NCBI RefSeq assembly: GCF_000817785.2
Contig: NZ_JTCM02000025.1
Span: 38,869 to 75,461, forward strand
Source of the DNA: Hassallia byssoidea VB512170
GTDB lineage: Bacteria > Cyanobacteriota > Cyanobacteriia > Cyanobacteriales > Nostocaceae
Length of the DNA: 36,593 nucleotides
Direction of reading: 5' to 3'
This document shows positions 23,256 to 32,102 of this stretch, piece after piece. The notes beneath the pieces are model-generated. The model was not told the origin of the DNA. It made no database searches and was given only the letters and a program-made list of their open reading frames with translations. Within the stretch, counting starts at the first letter, position 1. The number at the start of each line of letters is the position of its first letter. Position numbers and translations under genes: made by a program.

Positions 23256-24746
23256 TTAGGAGTTATTACTCCCCTCGTCCCCCCCTTGTCCCCCTCTTCC
23301 CCCTGCCATTAACAAACCAATTTCCTCGACTGTCGCTGTCGCTGCATCTAAAATATCGAGAAACTCACCTCTGTAAATTACCGCAATGCGATCGCTCATT
23401 GCCATCACTTCCTCTAACTCAGTAGAAATATACAAAATTGCCGCACCGCGTTTTCTTTCTGCTAACAAGCGAGAATGCACTGCTTGAGTTGCCCCCACAT
23501 CTAATCCCCGCGTCGGTTGCATTGCGACAATTAACAGCGGTTCCCCCGTCAATTCTCGCGCTAACACCACTTTTTGTTGATTTCCTCCCGACAACTGATT
23601 TACCTTCACATCTTCCCCCGTTGCCCGAATATCAAACTCTTGCATTGCAGACTTAGCGTGATTTTTAATTGCTTCTTTCTGCAATAAAAAGCGACGAGAA
23701 AAAGGCAACTTTTTAAAAGCTTTTAAAATCAGGTTTTGGGCAATACTAAATTGCAATACCAAACCGATTTTTTGCCTATCTTCCGGAATGTAACCGATAT
23801 TTTTTACGGCATCGATTTTACCGCTTTTAACAGATTGCAAATTTGTTATGGCATCTGCTAATTCACGCTGTCCATTGCCATCTACACCAGCAATTCCTAA
23901 AATTTCTCCGGCTCTAAGTTGAAATGAAACATCACGCACAGCCGTAATATTTCTTTCATCTACAACTTGCAAATTCTGCACCGATAAGACAACTTTACCT
24001 GGTGAAACGGCTGATTTATTTAACTGTAAATCAACTTCACGTCCCACCATCAATTCTGCTAATTGTTGAGGTGTAGCTTCTTTAGTATTTGTATTTGCTA
24101 CTACCTTTCCCCGTCGCAACACCGTTACTGTATCGCAGAGATTCATCACTTCATCAAGCTTGTGACTGATAAAAATAATTGTGTTTCCAGCTGCTGCAAG
24201 TTGACGGAGAATAGCAATTAAAGATTTCACTTCGGGGGGTGTTAATACTGCTGTCGGTTCATCCAAAATCAACAACTTTGCTTGACGGTAAAGAACTTTG
24301 AGAATTTCTACTCGCTGTTGCGCTCCTACTGGTAAATCTGCTACTCTCATACTGGGGTCAATTTCTAATTTATAAGCTTGGGATAAAGCGGTGATTTCCT
24401 GTTGTTTTTGCCGCAGATTTAAACGCCAGCTTTTCTCAGTTCCCAGAATGATATTTTCGGTGACGGTTAACTGAGGTACAAGCATGAAGTGTTGGTGAAT
24501 CATGCCGATACCTTGATTAATTGCGCCTTTTGAAGATGCAAAATTTACTGCTTTATCTTCAAGATAAATTTGACCTTCGTCAGGTTGATATAAACCACTA
24601 ATAATGTTCATTAAAGTGGTTTTACCTGCACCATTTTCACCTAAAATTGCGTGGATTTTTCCGGTTTCAATACTTAGGCTAATGTTATCGTTAGCAATAA
24701 ATGAGCCGAAGCGTTTGGTGATTTTTTCTAAACGTAAATATGACAT
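23256..24746 (-). CDS. Nucleoside ABC transporter ATPase (NupO/YufO-like), set 1
   Basis: A 496-residue double ATPase of the sugar/nucleoside (CUT2-like) type. The N-terminal domain has Walker A GENGAGKTT (36-44), signature LPVGAQQRVEIL and Walker B LLILDEPTAVLTP. The C-terminal domain has a degenerate Walker A (GVDGNGQRE), signature LSGGNQQKVVLAREL and PTRGLDVGA. It powers the two set-1 permeases. The last residues (AGGRGGQGGDEGSNNS) are encoded by a GGGGGACAAGGGG repeat and look like a repeat-derived tail. It lies 171 bp after the BMP lipoprotein gene and is followed by the hicA/hicB insertion. Confidence 0.93.
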   Translation of the reverse strand: MSYLRLEKITKRFGSFIANDNISLSIETGKIHAILGENGAGKTTLMNIISGLYQPDEGQIYLEDKAVNFASSKGAINQGIGMIHQHFMLVPQLTVTENIILGTEKSWRLNLRQKQQEITALSQAYKLEIDPSMRVADLPVGAQQRVEILKVLYRQAKLLILDEPTAVLTPPEVKSLIAILRQLAAAGNTIIFISHKLDEVMNLCDTVTVLRRGKVVANTNTKEATPQQLAELMVGREVDLQLNKSAVSPGKVVLSVQNLQVVDERNITAVRDVSFQLRAGEILGIAGVDGNGQRELADAITNLQSVKSGKIDAVKNIGYIPEDRQKIGLVLQFSIAQNLILKAFKKLPFSRRFLLQKEAIKNHAKSAMQEFDIRATGEDVKVNQLSGGNQQKVVLARELTGEPLLIVAMQPTRGLDVGATQAVHSRLLAERKRGAAILYISTELEEVMAMSDRIAVIYRGEFLDILDAATATVEEIGLLMAGGRGGQGGDEGSNNS

Positions 24747-24917
24747 TGCGTGTTGTGAAATAATTAGGACTTAAGCAAAAACTCTCCCAAACCCTTATTT
24801 CTCTGCGTTCTCTGCGCCTCTGCGGTTCGTTTCTTCATTATTCTGCGTAAGTGAGTTATAATAATGTTAAATTTCACGCATATTCGCAGATAAAAACTTT
24901 GCGTGAGGCTTTAATTG

Positions 24918-25964
24918 TTAAACTGTCGCCTTTTTTGCACAGCGCGTATCTTTATTACCATCTTTACAACTTTCAAAAGTTATTTTTTTATCAACAATTT
25001 CCTGTTTTGTATTTAATGCCTTTTGCTTAACTGCTGCTGGAACAATTTCGTTAAAGTTTCCCAAGTTTAAAATATCTGGTCTTTCTAAACCAATTGTATA
25101 TATTTGCCCTTTTAATTGTTTCTGTTTTGCTAATTCTGCTAGATATGCGATCGCTAAATCCATTCGCTTTACAGCACTGGTTAAAACCGCTTTTGGCGCT
25201 ACTTCTAATTGGTCTTTTGTATTCCCAAAAGCATAAACACCTTTATCTGCGGCTGTTTGTAACACGGCTGGAGAGGAATTATCTAACCATTGATAGATGA
25301 CATCAGCGCCAGCAGAAATCAATGCTAAAGTAGCTTCTTTGCCTTTAGCAACATCATTCCAATCACCTGTAAAAGTAGGGAGAATTTGTATATTTGGTTT
25401 AACTGATTTTGCCCCTAATTCAAATCCGCGTAATTCATCTTCAGTAGCGGGGAATTTCTCGCCAGCAATGTAAGCCATTTTGTTAGATTTGGTTAGGGAA
25501 GCGCCAATAATTCCACACAAATAGCTGACTTGGAGATGATCTATTCGCAAAGCGGCAATATTTTCTCCTTTAAGATTACCATTCACGCAGACAAAAAACG
25601 TGTTGGGAAATTGGGCAGCGATTTGTTCTACAGATGCGTCAAATTGTCCGCCGTGGGCAAATATTATATTGTAGCCCCTACGAGCGAAATCACCTAAAGT
25701 TTCGGCTTGGTCTGCTTGCGCGACTTTTTCGACAAAGTTAACTTCTGCACCCAGCTTTTGTTTGGCAAGGTTGACACCTTCGTAACCAGATTGATTCCAG
25801 GCTTTGTCAGTGATGGTACCAGGAAGTGCGATCGCTATCTTAAATTTTTCACCACTAGCTGCCGTGGGTGTCGTTGTTTGGTTGCTACTGCAAGCTTTTA
25901 GCAGTAAACTGGTGCTAAAGGCAACTGAACTATATAGAAATTGACGCCGATTCAATACCGCCAT
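24918..25964 (-). CDS. BMP-family substrate-binding lipoprotein, set 1
   Basis: A 348-residue periplasmic binding protein of the BMP/PnrA family. The N-terminus has a twin-arginine motif (NRRQFLYSS) followed by a hydrophobic stretch and a lipobox ending at Cys25 (LLLKAC), implying Tat export and lipid anchoring. Family blocks: KIAIALPGTITDKAWNQSGYEG, YNIIFAHGGQFDASV, LRIDHLQVSYLCGIIGA and ADVIYQWLDNSSPAV. BMP proteins bind nucleosides or related purines. It starts set 1 and is divergent from the DoxX-like gene. Confidence 0.92.
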   Translation of the reverse strand: MAVLNRRQFLYSSVAFSTSLLLKACSSNQTTTPTAASGEKFKIAIALPGTITDKAWNQSGYEGVNLAKQKLGAEVNFVEKVAQADQAETLGDFARRGYNIIFAHGGQFDASVEQIAAQFPNTFFVCVNGNLKGENIAALRIDHLQVSYLCGIIGASLTKSNKMAYIAGEKFPATEDELRGFELGAKSVKPNIQILPTFTGDWNDVAKGKEATLALISAGADVIYQWLDNSSPAVLQTAADKGVYAFGNTKDQLEVAPKAVLTSAVKRMDLAIAYLAELAKQKQLKGQIYTIGLERPDILNLGNFNEIVPAAVKQKALNTKQEIVDKKITFESCKDGNKDTRCAKKATV

Positions 25965-26097
25965 ACACTAGCCCTGAGATTGTTAGTTAATCAATGTGAA
26001 AGTCCGCACAGGCAAACGCGAATTTTCCAACTCTTGACTGAAGACATTGTGACATACAGCAAGGAAACTGAAAGAGTAAGCTCAAGCATATACTCAA

Positions 26098-26547
26098 ATG
26101 GAATACATAAAAAAGAACAAAGAACTCTTACGTGTCATCCTTGCAGTATGTCTGATCATAGTCGGAATAACGCACTTTACCGTTGCCGATCAATATGTGA
26201 GAATTGTACCGCCGCAACTCCCCAATCCTTTAGGATTAGTTTATCTGAGTGGCTTTTATGAAATTTTGGGTGGTATCGGTTTATTAGTTCCCCCTCTAAG
26301 TCAACCTGCTGCTTGGGGTTTAATTGCTCTTTTTATTGCTGTTTACCCGGCTAATATCAACATGGCGGTTAATCACATTAAAATAGACCATGTACCAGAT
26401 TCAAACTTGTTACAAGCTATAAGACTGCCCTTACAAGCAGTTTTAATTGCATGGGCTTGGTGGTATACAAAACCGAGCGATCGAGAAAAACAAGCTTCAA
26501 TTATTCCTAAATCTCTTATTCCTAAAGAACTAGAATTGTTAGAGTGA
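26098..26547 (+). CDS. DoxX-like membrane protein
   Basis: A 149-residue membrane protein with four hydrophobic helices: LLRVILAVCLIIVGITHF, GLVYLSGFYEILGGIGLLV, AAWGLIALFIAVYPANIN and LPLQAVLIAWAWWYT. The YLSGFYEILGGIGLLVP and PANINMAVNH motifs place it in the DoxX-like superfamily. Its function is unknown; family members have been linked to oxidative stress and quinone chemistry. It stands alone, divergent from BMP set 1, with no obvious tie to nucleobase metabolism. Confidence 0.82.
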   Translation: MEYIKKNKELLRVILAVCLIIVGITHFTVADQYVRIVPPQLPNPLGLVYLSGFYEILGGIGLLVPPLSQPAAWGLIALFIAVYPANINMAVNHIKIDHVPDSNLLQAIRLPLQAVLIAWAWWYTKPSDREKQASIIPKSLIPKELELLE

Positions 26548-26685
26548 GTTTTTGACATACCTCTTCTTAACCCTCTTTTAAAAGGCTTGTCATTACCAAC
26601 ATGATTTAAAAACGTGAATTTGTCTAAAGCTTTGTTACACCTCAGATTTAAGTAGTATCGGCTAAACGGACTATTAAATAATTAG

Positions 26686-26733
26686 AGTCGGATTTATCCG
26701 ACTTCAGCTTTTAGGCTGGGACTTAAGTCCCAG
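26686..26733. repeat. Cluster of three adjacent hairpins
   Basis: AGTCGGATTTATCCGACT (26686-26703), CAGC-TTTTAG-GCTG (about 26705-26718) and CTGGGACTTAAGTCCCAG (26716-26733) lie end to end before the ureidoglycolate-lyase-like gene. The last has the same plan as the GGGCACTTAAGTGCCC hairpin at 5149-5164. It could be a dispersed repeat or a structured leader. No other gene is seen in 26548-26835. Confidence 0.75.
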
Positions 26734-26835
26734 ACGGGATACTTCACAACCGATGATTTAGAGATGTTGGTAATAGTAAGTCCTAAAAAAAGACGGTTTC
26801 AGGAGTAAAATAATTAGGGAGCAAGCAGGTTTGAT

Positions 26836-27330
26836 ATGAGTACATCAAAGACAGTACAACAATTGCAGGCAGAATGGATAACACCAGAAAATTTTCGCCG
26901 TTACGGGCAAGTTATTTTTGCCAGTAAGGACGGGAAAGCTTACGATACTAAAGATGCCCAGTTAAACTTGCAAAACGGAATTCCTCGCTTTTATATTGTG
27001 CGGTTGCAACGCCAAGGGCGAAAGTTTTACAAAATAACTCGGCATATGCAATGCACTCAATGTTTGGGTTCTTTGTCAGGAAAGGATTGGTTAATTGCGG
27101 TTTGTCCTCCTGATAATAATGTTGATGAACCAGCTTTAGAAGAGATTGCAGTTTTCCGCATTCCGGGAAATTGTTTTATTAAGTTAGAGGTGGGAACTTG
27201 GCACGCAGGACCATATTTTGAGCATGAGTTTGTCGATTTTTATAATTTAGAATTGAGTGATACGAATGTGGTGGATCATTTCACTCATGATTTTGTTAAG
27301 AGTCATCAGTTAGAGTTTGAGATGGTCTAG
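26836..27330 (+). CDS. Ureidoglycolate-lyase-like (AllA family) protein
   Basis: A 164-residue cupin-like protein with the AllA order of motifs: an N-terminal ITPENFRRYGQVI (family 'F..YG.VI'), a central RHMQCTQCLGSLSGKDWLIAVCPP where AllA has its 'H....Q.F.P..G..F...V', and GTWHAGPYFEHEFVDFYNLEL near the end. Ureidoglycolate lyase releases urea and glyoxylate, the last step of allantoin (purine) breakdown. Other allantoin genes are absent here, so an alternative substrate is possible. Its stop is 1 bp from the convergent set-2 permease stop. Confidence 0.8.
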   Translation: MSTSKTVQQLQAEWITPENFRRYGQVIFASKDGKAYDTKDAQLNLQNGIPRFYIVRLQRQGRKFYKITRHMQCTQCLGSLSGKDWLIAVCPPDNNVDEPALEEIAVFRIPGNCFIKLEVGTWHAGPYFEHEFVDFYNLELSDTNVVDHFTHDFVKSHQLEFEMV

Positions 27331-27331
27331 T

Positions 27332-28234
27332 TTAATGAGTAGGACGAAAAGGTTCACCCAAAGATGCGGGTGCTACTAGTTGAATGCGCGTGGCATCGCG
27401 TGAGATAATCACCAATACCACGATAGTAGCTAAGTAGGGCAACGCAGATAAAAGATAAGGAGAAATATCAAATCCCAGTCCTTGCACTATCAACTGTATC
27501 GCACTCACGCCGCCAAATAAGTAAGCACCCAAGAGAATTATAATCGGTTTCCAGGTGGCAAAAACTACCAAAGCGATCGCAATCCATCCTCGTCCTGCTG
27601 TCATATTTTCCGCCCACAGCGGCGTATACGCAAGCGAGAGATAACAAATGCGCGATCCCCAGCCATTGCCCCACCAAACATTACCGCATTCATAGCGCAC
27701 TTTCACAACAGGCAAACCCAAAGCATCCGCTGCTGATGGTGATTCACCCACACTCCGCAGCACCAACCCTAGCCGTGTTTTACGCAAAAACCATGAAACT
27801 AAAATTACCAAAATGATTGATAAATATACTACAAGATCTTGGTTCAATAGAGGTATTGATTTGTTCATTTGTTGCAGTCCGGTAATTGTTTTACCTACGT
27901 AGTCAGCACCGACAAAAGCACTGAGTCCCGAAGCAAAAATAGTCAGGGCTAAACCGGTAGCGACTTGATTCGCACCGATGGTAATTGTTAGCACAGCATG
28001 AATTAAAGCGATCGCTATTCCCGATATTAGTGCTATCAATAACCCTAAATAAATATTACCTGTAACAACGGTGACGATAAAACCAGCTACAGCCCCAATT
28101 AACATCATCCCCTCAACGCCAAGATTTAACACCCCTGATTTTTCCGTTACTAATTCGCCTAGTGCTGCTAAAATCAGAGGTGTAGCTGCCCGCAGAGTAT
28201 CACTAATTATTGGGCTGAATGTTTGGATGTTCAT
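27332..28234 (-). CDS. Nucleoside ABC transporter permease (NupQ-like), set 2, internally frameshifted
   Basis: A 300-residue BPD_transp_2 permease opening with TPLILAALGELVTEKSGVLNLGVEGMM and ending in the usual LPYLATIVVLVII helix. Between LPVVKVRY and YLSLAYTPLWAEN the residues read ECGNVWWGNGWGSRIC, which fits no helix of this family. Shifting one base there gives VMFGGAMAG, the expected sequence. So an extra G near 27684 and a compensating change near 27640-27650 have garbled about 15 residues while keeping the frame. It starts inside the end of the deacetylase gene with a 32-bp overlap. It is probably impaired, unless this is a sequencing error. Confidence 0.85.
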   Translation of the reverse strand: MNIQTFSPIISDTLRAATPLILAALGELVTEKSGVLNLGVEGMMLIGAVAGFIVTVVTGNIYLGLLIALISGIAIALIHAVLTITIGANQVATGLALTIFASGLSAFVGADYVGKTITGLQQMNKSIPLLNQDLVVYLSIILVILVSWFLRKTRLGLVLRSVGESPSAADALGLPVVKVRYECGNVWWGNGWGSRICYLSLAYTPLWAENMTAGRGWIAIALVVFATWKPIIILLGAYLFGGVSAIQLIVQGLGFDISPYLLSALPYLATIVVLVIISRDATRIQLVAPASLGEPFRPTH

Positions 28235-29159
28235 CTGTAACCGCAGGTGTTACTGTCGGTGAAGGTACTGTTGCCATTTGTTCTTTATCTTGTATTTGCA
28301 ACAATTCAGGTATTGTTACAAATCGATAACCTTCCGCCTTCAAATCGGCAATCATTTGTGGTAATGCTTTGACAGTTTTGGCACGGTTGCCACCACCATC
28401 GTGCATCAATATAATTCCCCCTGGCTTGGCACTTTTGAGTACATTTGTTACCATTCCCGGCACTTGAGGAGAACGGCGTTCTGCGTCACCTGACTCACCA
28501 GACCACATCATTACAGCGTAGTGGTGATTTTTGGCGTAGGCAACCAATCCATTATTCAGGTAGCCTCCAGGTGGACGAAATAGAGTAGTTTTCTCACCTG
28601 TAGTTTTGTAAATAATATCTGCTGTGCGGTCAATTTCTTTAGCCGCCGTTGCAGTATCCATGCGACGATACCAATGGTGCCATGTATGATTGCCAATTAC
28701 ATGACCATCCAGGGCAACTTGTTTAGCAATTTTGGGAAACGCTTGCACCATTGACCCAACCATAAAAAATGTCGCTTTTACGTTGTTTTTCTTCAAAATT
28801 TCTAACACCTGTACCGTGTTTTTTGGTCCAGGTCCATCATCAAAAGTGAGAGCGACAACTTTATCAGTTGGTTTCAGTTTCGCTTGATAAATAGTTGTTC
28901 CCTGAAATAATTTTGGCACATCAGAAATCACATTTGTACTTGGGGCTACAGCTTGCGCCGATGTACTCATCACTTTGCCCAAATTCGCAACGTGTTGATG
29001 TTTGGGATTTTTTAAAGTTGTGTTTTTCGGCGTTTGAATTGCCAATTGATGATTAACTTTGCTTGCAGGTACAACTAAACTTAAAGCAAAACTTCCAGCA
29101 GCTGCAACTGAAGTAATTACTCCTATTAGTACAATTTTAGATAATTTCTTTCTGGACAC
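28203..29159 (-). CDS. Polysaccharide deacetylase (NodB domain), membrane anchored
   Basis: A 318-residue carbohydrate esterase family 4 protein. It has an N-terminal hydrophobic anchor or signal (about residues 9-31), a low-complexity linker, then the NodB domain: LTFDDGPGP with catalytic/metal Asp107-Asp108, metal-binding GNHTWHH (His158, His162), the RPPGGYLNN loop and ILMHDGGGN near the end. It likely de-N-acetylates peptidoglycan or another polysaccharide in the periplasm. Its place between two permease genes of a nucleoside transporter is odd; functionally it does not belong there and may be an insertion. A heptad repeat lies just upstream. Confidence 0.92.
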   Translation of the reverse strand: MSRKKLSKIVLIGVITSVAAAGSFALSLVVPASKVNHQLAIQTPKNTTLKNPKHQHVANLGKVMSTSAQAVAPSTNVISDVPKLFQGTTIYQAKLKPTDKVVALTFDDGPGPKNTVQVLEILKKNNVKATFFMVGSMVQAFPKIAKQVALDGHVIGNHTWHHWYRRMDTATAAKEIDRTADIIYKTTGEKTTLFRPPGGYLNNGLVAYAKNHHYAVMMWSGESGDAERRSPQVPGMVTNVLKSAKPGGIILMHDGGGNRAKTVKALPQMIADLKAEGYRFVTIPELLQIQDKEQMATVPSPTVTPAVTDEHPNIQPNN

Positions 29160-29176
29160 TTAAATCTCCTCACAAT

Positions 29177-29275
29177 TTGATGGTTGATAGTGGATAGTGG
29201 ATAGTTGATGGTTGATGGTTGATGGTTGATGGTTGTCAAAAGTTCCCACTAACCACTATCCACTATCCACTAACC
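29177..29275. repeat. TTGATGG / GTGGATA heptad tandem repeat
   Basis: Seven-base units TTGATGG and GTGGATA run from 29177 to about 29235, and their reverse complement (CACTATC units) follows at 29247-29275. The halves could form a long hairpin. It fills the gap between the broken permease and the deacetylase, marking the likely insertion junction. Confidence 0.85.
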
Positions 29276-30334
29276 CTATCGTCTAATTTGCAGTCGGTTA
29301 TAAATTAGCATATCTGCCGCCAAAAGAAAGAAAAATAAAATACCTTGAAATAAACTCGCTATGGCGTTAGAAAGTGCAAGTTTAATCTGCAATAATTCAC
29401 CTCCTACGTAAAGAAGCGCCATCAACAAACTAGATAAAATGATCCCTAAGGGGTTTAACCGTCCGATAAATGCGGCGATGATGGCAGTATAACCGTAACC
29501 GGGAGAAATGGTAGGGCGTAGTTGACCAATTGGACCTAGAACTTCGCACGCACCAGCTAAACCGGCTAATCCACCAGCCAGGAGTAGACTAAGCCAAATT
29601 ATGCGATCGCTCTTTATCCCAGCATACTCCGCTGCGTTTAAACTTGAACCAACTACCCGCACGCTGAAGCCAAAAAATGTCAGCCGCAGCACTCCCCAAA
29701 TTAACACAGCCGCAAAAAAAGCGAAAATTACTCCCCAATGCAACCGCGTACCCGCAATTAATGATGGTAAACTGGCAAATTCACTAAAAGGTGCAGATTC
29801 CGGAAAGTTAAATCCTTGAGGGTCTTTTAACTGTCCGCGCACCAAGTAATTTAAAATACTAATTGCAACATAATTTAACATCAAACTTGTGAGTATTTCG
29901 TTGGCATTAAATCGCACCTTCAATCAAGCGGGAATACTCCCCCAAATCGCACCACCTAACACGCCAGCAATCAAACTAAGTAAGAGTATTCCATAATTAT
30001 TTACATCGGGAAATGCCAAAGCAATAATACTACTAAAAATCGCCCCAATCGTCAATTGTCCTTCTGCGCCAATATTCCACACCTTTGCTTGAAAACATAC
30101 CGCTAAACCAACAGCAATTAATAAAATTGGTGCAGCTTTCACCGTTAATTCTGTCAATTGATAAAAGCTACTTAAAGGCGTAATAAATAGAGTTTGTAAA
30201 GCAGTAATCGGCGACTTACCCAATAAAGCAAATAGTAAGATTCCGACAGTCACCGTTGCTAAAAGTGCTACTAAAGGTGAAAGTATTTGCCAAGTTATTG
30301 ATGGTACACTACGGGGTTCAAATTTAATTAACAT
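29276..30334 (-). pseudogene. Nucleoside ABC transporter permease (NupP-like), set 2, with in-frame stop
   Basis: One continuous reading frame of 353 codons interrupted by a single TGA at 29926-29924. The sequence reads GGAIWGSIPA, stop, LKVRFNANEILTSLMLNYVAI. In the intact set-1 gene the matching block is GGVWGWIPGYLKAVRGVNEV, and homologues typically have an aromatic residue at the stop, so TGG to TGA (one base) explains it. Both halves otherwise keep the family pattern (VCFQAKVWNIGAEGQLTIGA; VRVVGSSLNAAEYAGI). Restart at the TTG right after the stop seems unlikely to give a working permease. It follows its ATPase gene by 128 bp. Confidence 0.88.
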
Positions 30335-30462
30335 TAGCTTTTTATGCGTTATGATATCAGCAGAAAAACTCTGCGTCCCTCAGCGCTGACTTTGCGCTCC
30401 TCTGCGTTTAAAAACGCTAATATTTGACGCAAAGCTGTATTTAGAATTACTTTCTCAGGCTA

Positions 30463-31974
30463 TCATGCGCCAATTCCCCCCATTAATCGCCCGATTTCAT
30501 CTCGGTTAGTATCTTGTATCGACTTGAGAGGAGAAAGTTGCCCTTTGTAGATTACACCCAGGCGATCGCATAAAACAAACAACTCATCCAAATCTTCAGA
30601 AATCACCAACACCGCAGCACCATTATCCCGCATCTCAATCAACGCTTCATGAATACTTGCAGTTGCCTTGATATCCACACCCCAACTCGGATGCGCTGCA
30701 ATCATCACCGCTGGATTTTGGTTAATTTCCCGCCCCATGATAAACTTTTGTAAATTCCCACCCGATAAACTTGCAGCAGTCGAATTTACCCCCGCTTGTT
30801 TGACATTAAAAGCAGCACAAATTCTCACAGTCCAGTTTTTCAACTTAGGAAAGCGAATCATTCCCCGACGCACAAGCCCTTGCCCGTAAGTTGTCAGCAA
30901 AGCATTTTCCTGTAAACTCAAATTTGGCACTACCCCCTTAGACAAACGGTCTTCTGGGGCGTATGCTAATCCCAAACGGCGACGGTGAGAAACATCATAA
31001 CGAGCGATCGCCATCTCACCCAACATAATCATCTCTGCCTTGGGACAGATGAATTCACCACTCAAAGCTGATAATAATTCTGATTGTCCGTTGCCAGCAA
31101 CACCCGCAATTCCCACGATTTCGCCGACGTGAAGTTGCAAATTGATATTCTGCAACGTCGTACCGAAAGGATTTTTCGGTTTCAGACACAAATCTTGAAC
31201 TTGCAAACATATCGGACCTGGTGGTTGATATTGACGTTGTTTGCTAGATAGCACATCAGAACCAATCATCATCCGTGCCAAACTTGCAGGTGTCTCTCTT
31301 TGAGGATTGCACTCTTGCACAACCGCACCATTTCGCAGCACAGTAGCATGACTGCATAAAGATTGCACCTCTTTTAACTTGTGACTGCTGAATAAAATAG
31401 AGCAACCATTAGCAGCAATTCGCCGTAAAATTGCAAACAGCTTTTCTATTTCTTGAGGAGTAAGAACCGCCGTAGGTTCATCCAAAATCAACAACTTCGT
31501 AGTTTGAAAAAGACAACGGATAATTTCTACTCTTTGCCTTTCACCCACAGCCAAAGTATGAATCGGACGGTCTGGATTAACACTTAAACCATATTCATTA
31601 GATAGAATGCGAATTTTTCTATCAACTCGTGATAAATCCCATTTTTCCGTCTTCGTAAGTGCCAAAGCAATATTTTCAGTAACAGTCAAACTTTCAAACA
31701 AAGAAAAGTGTTGAAACACCATACCAACACCAAGCATTCTTGCCTGATAAGGACTATTCAAATTAATTTTTTCTCCCTGCCAAAAAACTTCCCCAGCATC
31801 CGGACGTACCAACCCGTAAATAATCTTCATCAAAGTACTCTTGCCCGCTCCATTTTCTCCCAACAAAGCATGAATTTCACCCCGTTGAATCGTCAAATTT
31901 ATCTGATTATTTGCCAAACAATTACCATAAGTCTTACTAACATTTCTTACCTGTAAACGATAAACCTCCTTCAT
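30463..31974 (-). CDS. Nucleoside ABC transporter ATPase (NupO-like), set 2
   Basis: A 503-residue double ATPase, clearly homologous to but diverged from the set-1 protein. Domain 1 has Walker A GENGAGKST, signature LAVGERQRVEII and Walker B LLILDEPTAVLTP; domain 2 has GVAGNGQSELLSAL, LSGGNLQKFIMGRE and HPSWGVDIKA. The D-loop and H-loop (SSHKLKEV) of domain 1 are present. It is uninterrupted, unlike its two permeases. It may still serve another transporter's permeases, such as set 1. It lies 128 bp after the BMP gene and 128 bp before the broken permease. Confidence 0.93.
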   Translation of the reverse strand: MKEVYRLQVRNVSKTYGNCLANNQINLTIQRGEIHALLGENGAGKSTLMKIIYGLVRPDAGEVFWQGEKINLNSPYQARMLGVGMVFQHFSLFESLTVTENIALALTKTEKWDLSRVDRKIRILSNEYGLSVNPDRPIHTLAVGERQRVEIIRCLFQTTKLLILDEPTAVLTPQEIEKLFAILRRIAANGCSILFSSHKLKEVQSLCSHATVLRNGAVVQECNPQRETPASLARMMIGSDVLSSKQRQYQPPGPICLQVQDLCLKPKNPFGTTLQNINLQLHVGEIVGIAGVAGNGQSELLSALSGEFICPKAEMIMLGEMAIARYDVSHRRRLGLAYAPEDRLSKGVVPNLSLQENALLTTYGQGLVRRGMIRFPKLKNWTVRICAAFNVKQAGVNSTAASLSGGNLQKFIMGREINQNPAVMIAAHPSWGVDIKATASIHEALIEMRDNGAAVLVISEDLDELFVLCDRLGVIYKGQLSPLKSIQDTNRDEIGRLMGGIGA

Positions 31975-32066
31975 CCCTCTTCCCTCTTCCTTGGTGTCCT
32001 TGGCGCCTTCTCCTTCAAAGACGCCAAGGGCGAACGCGGTTCGTTTCTCATTTCACTCAAATGCTT

Positions 32067-32088
32067 AAGCGCTTCAGCGCTTACTACG
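32067..32088 (-). repeat. AAGC-loop-GCTT-ACTACG hairpin, third copy
   Basis: AAGCGCTTCAGCGCTT followed by ACTACG, 15 bp beyond the stop of the BMP lipoprotein gene. Same element and same position relative to a minus-strand gene end as 2304-2325. Confidence 0.7.
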
Positions 32089-32102
32089 GCATTTTTAACT
32101 TC

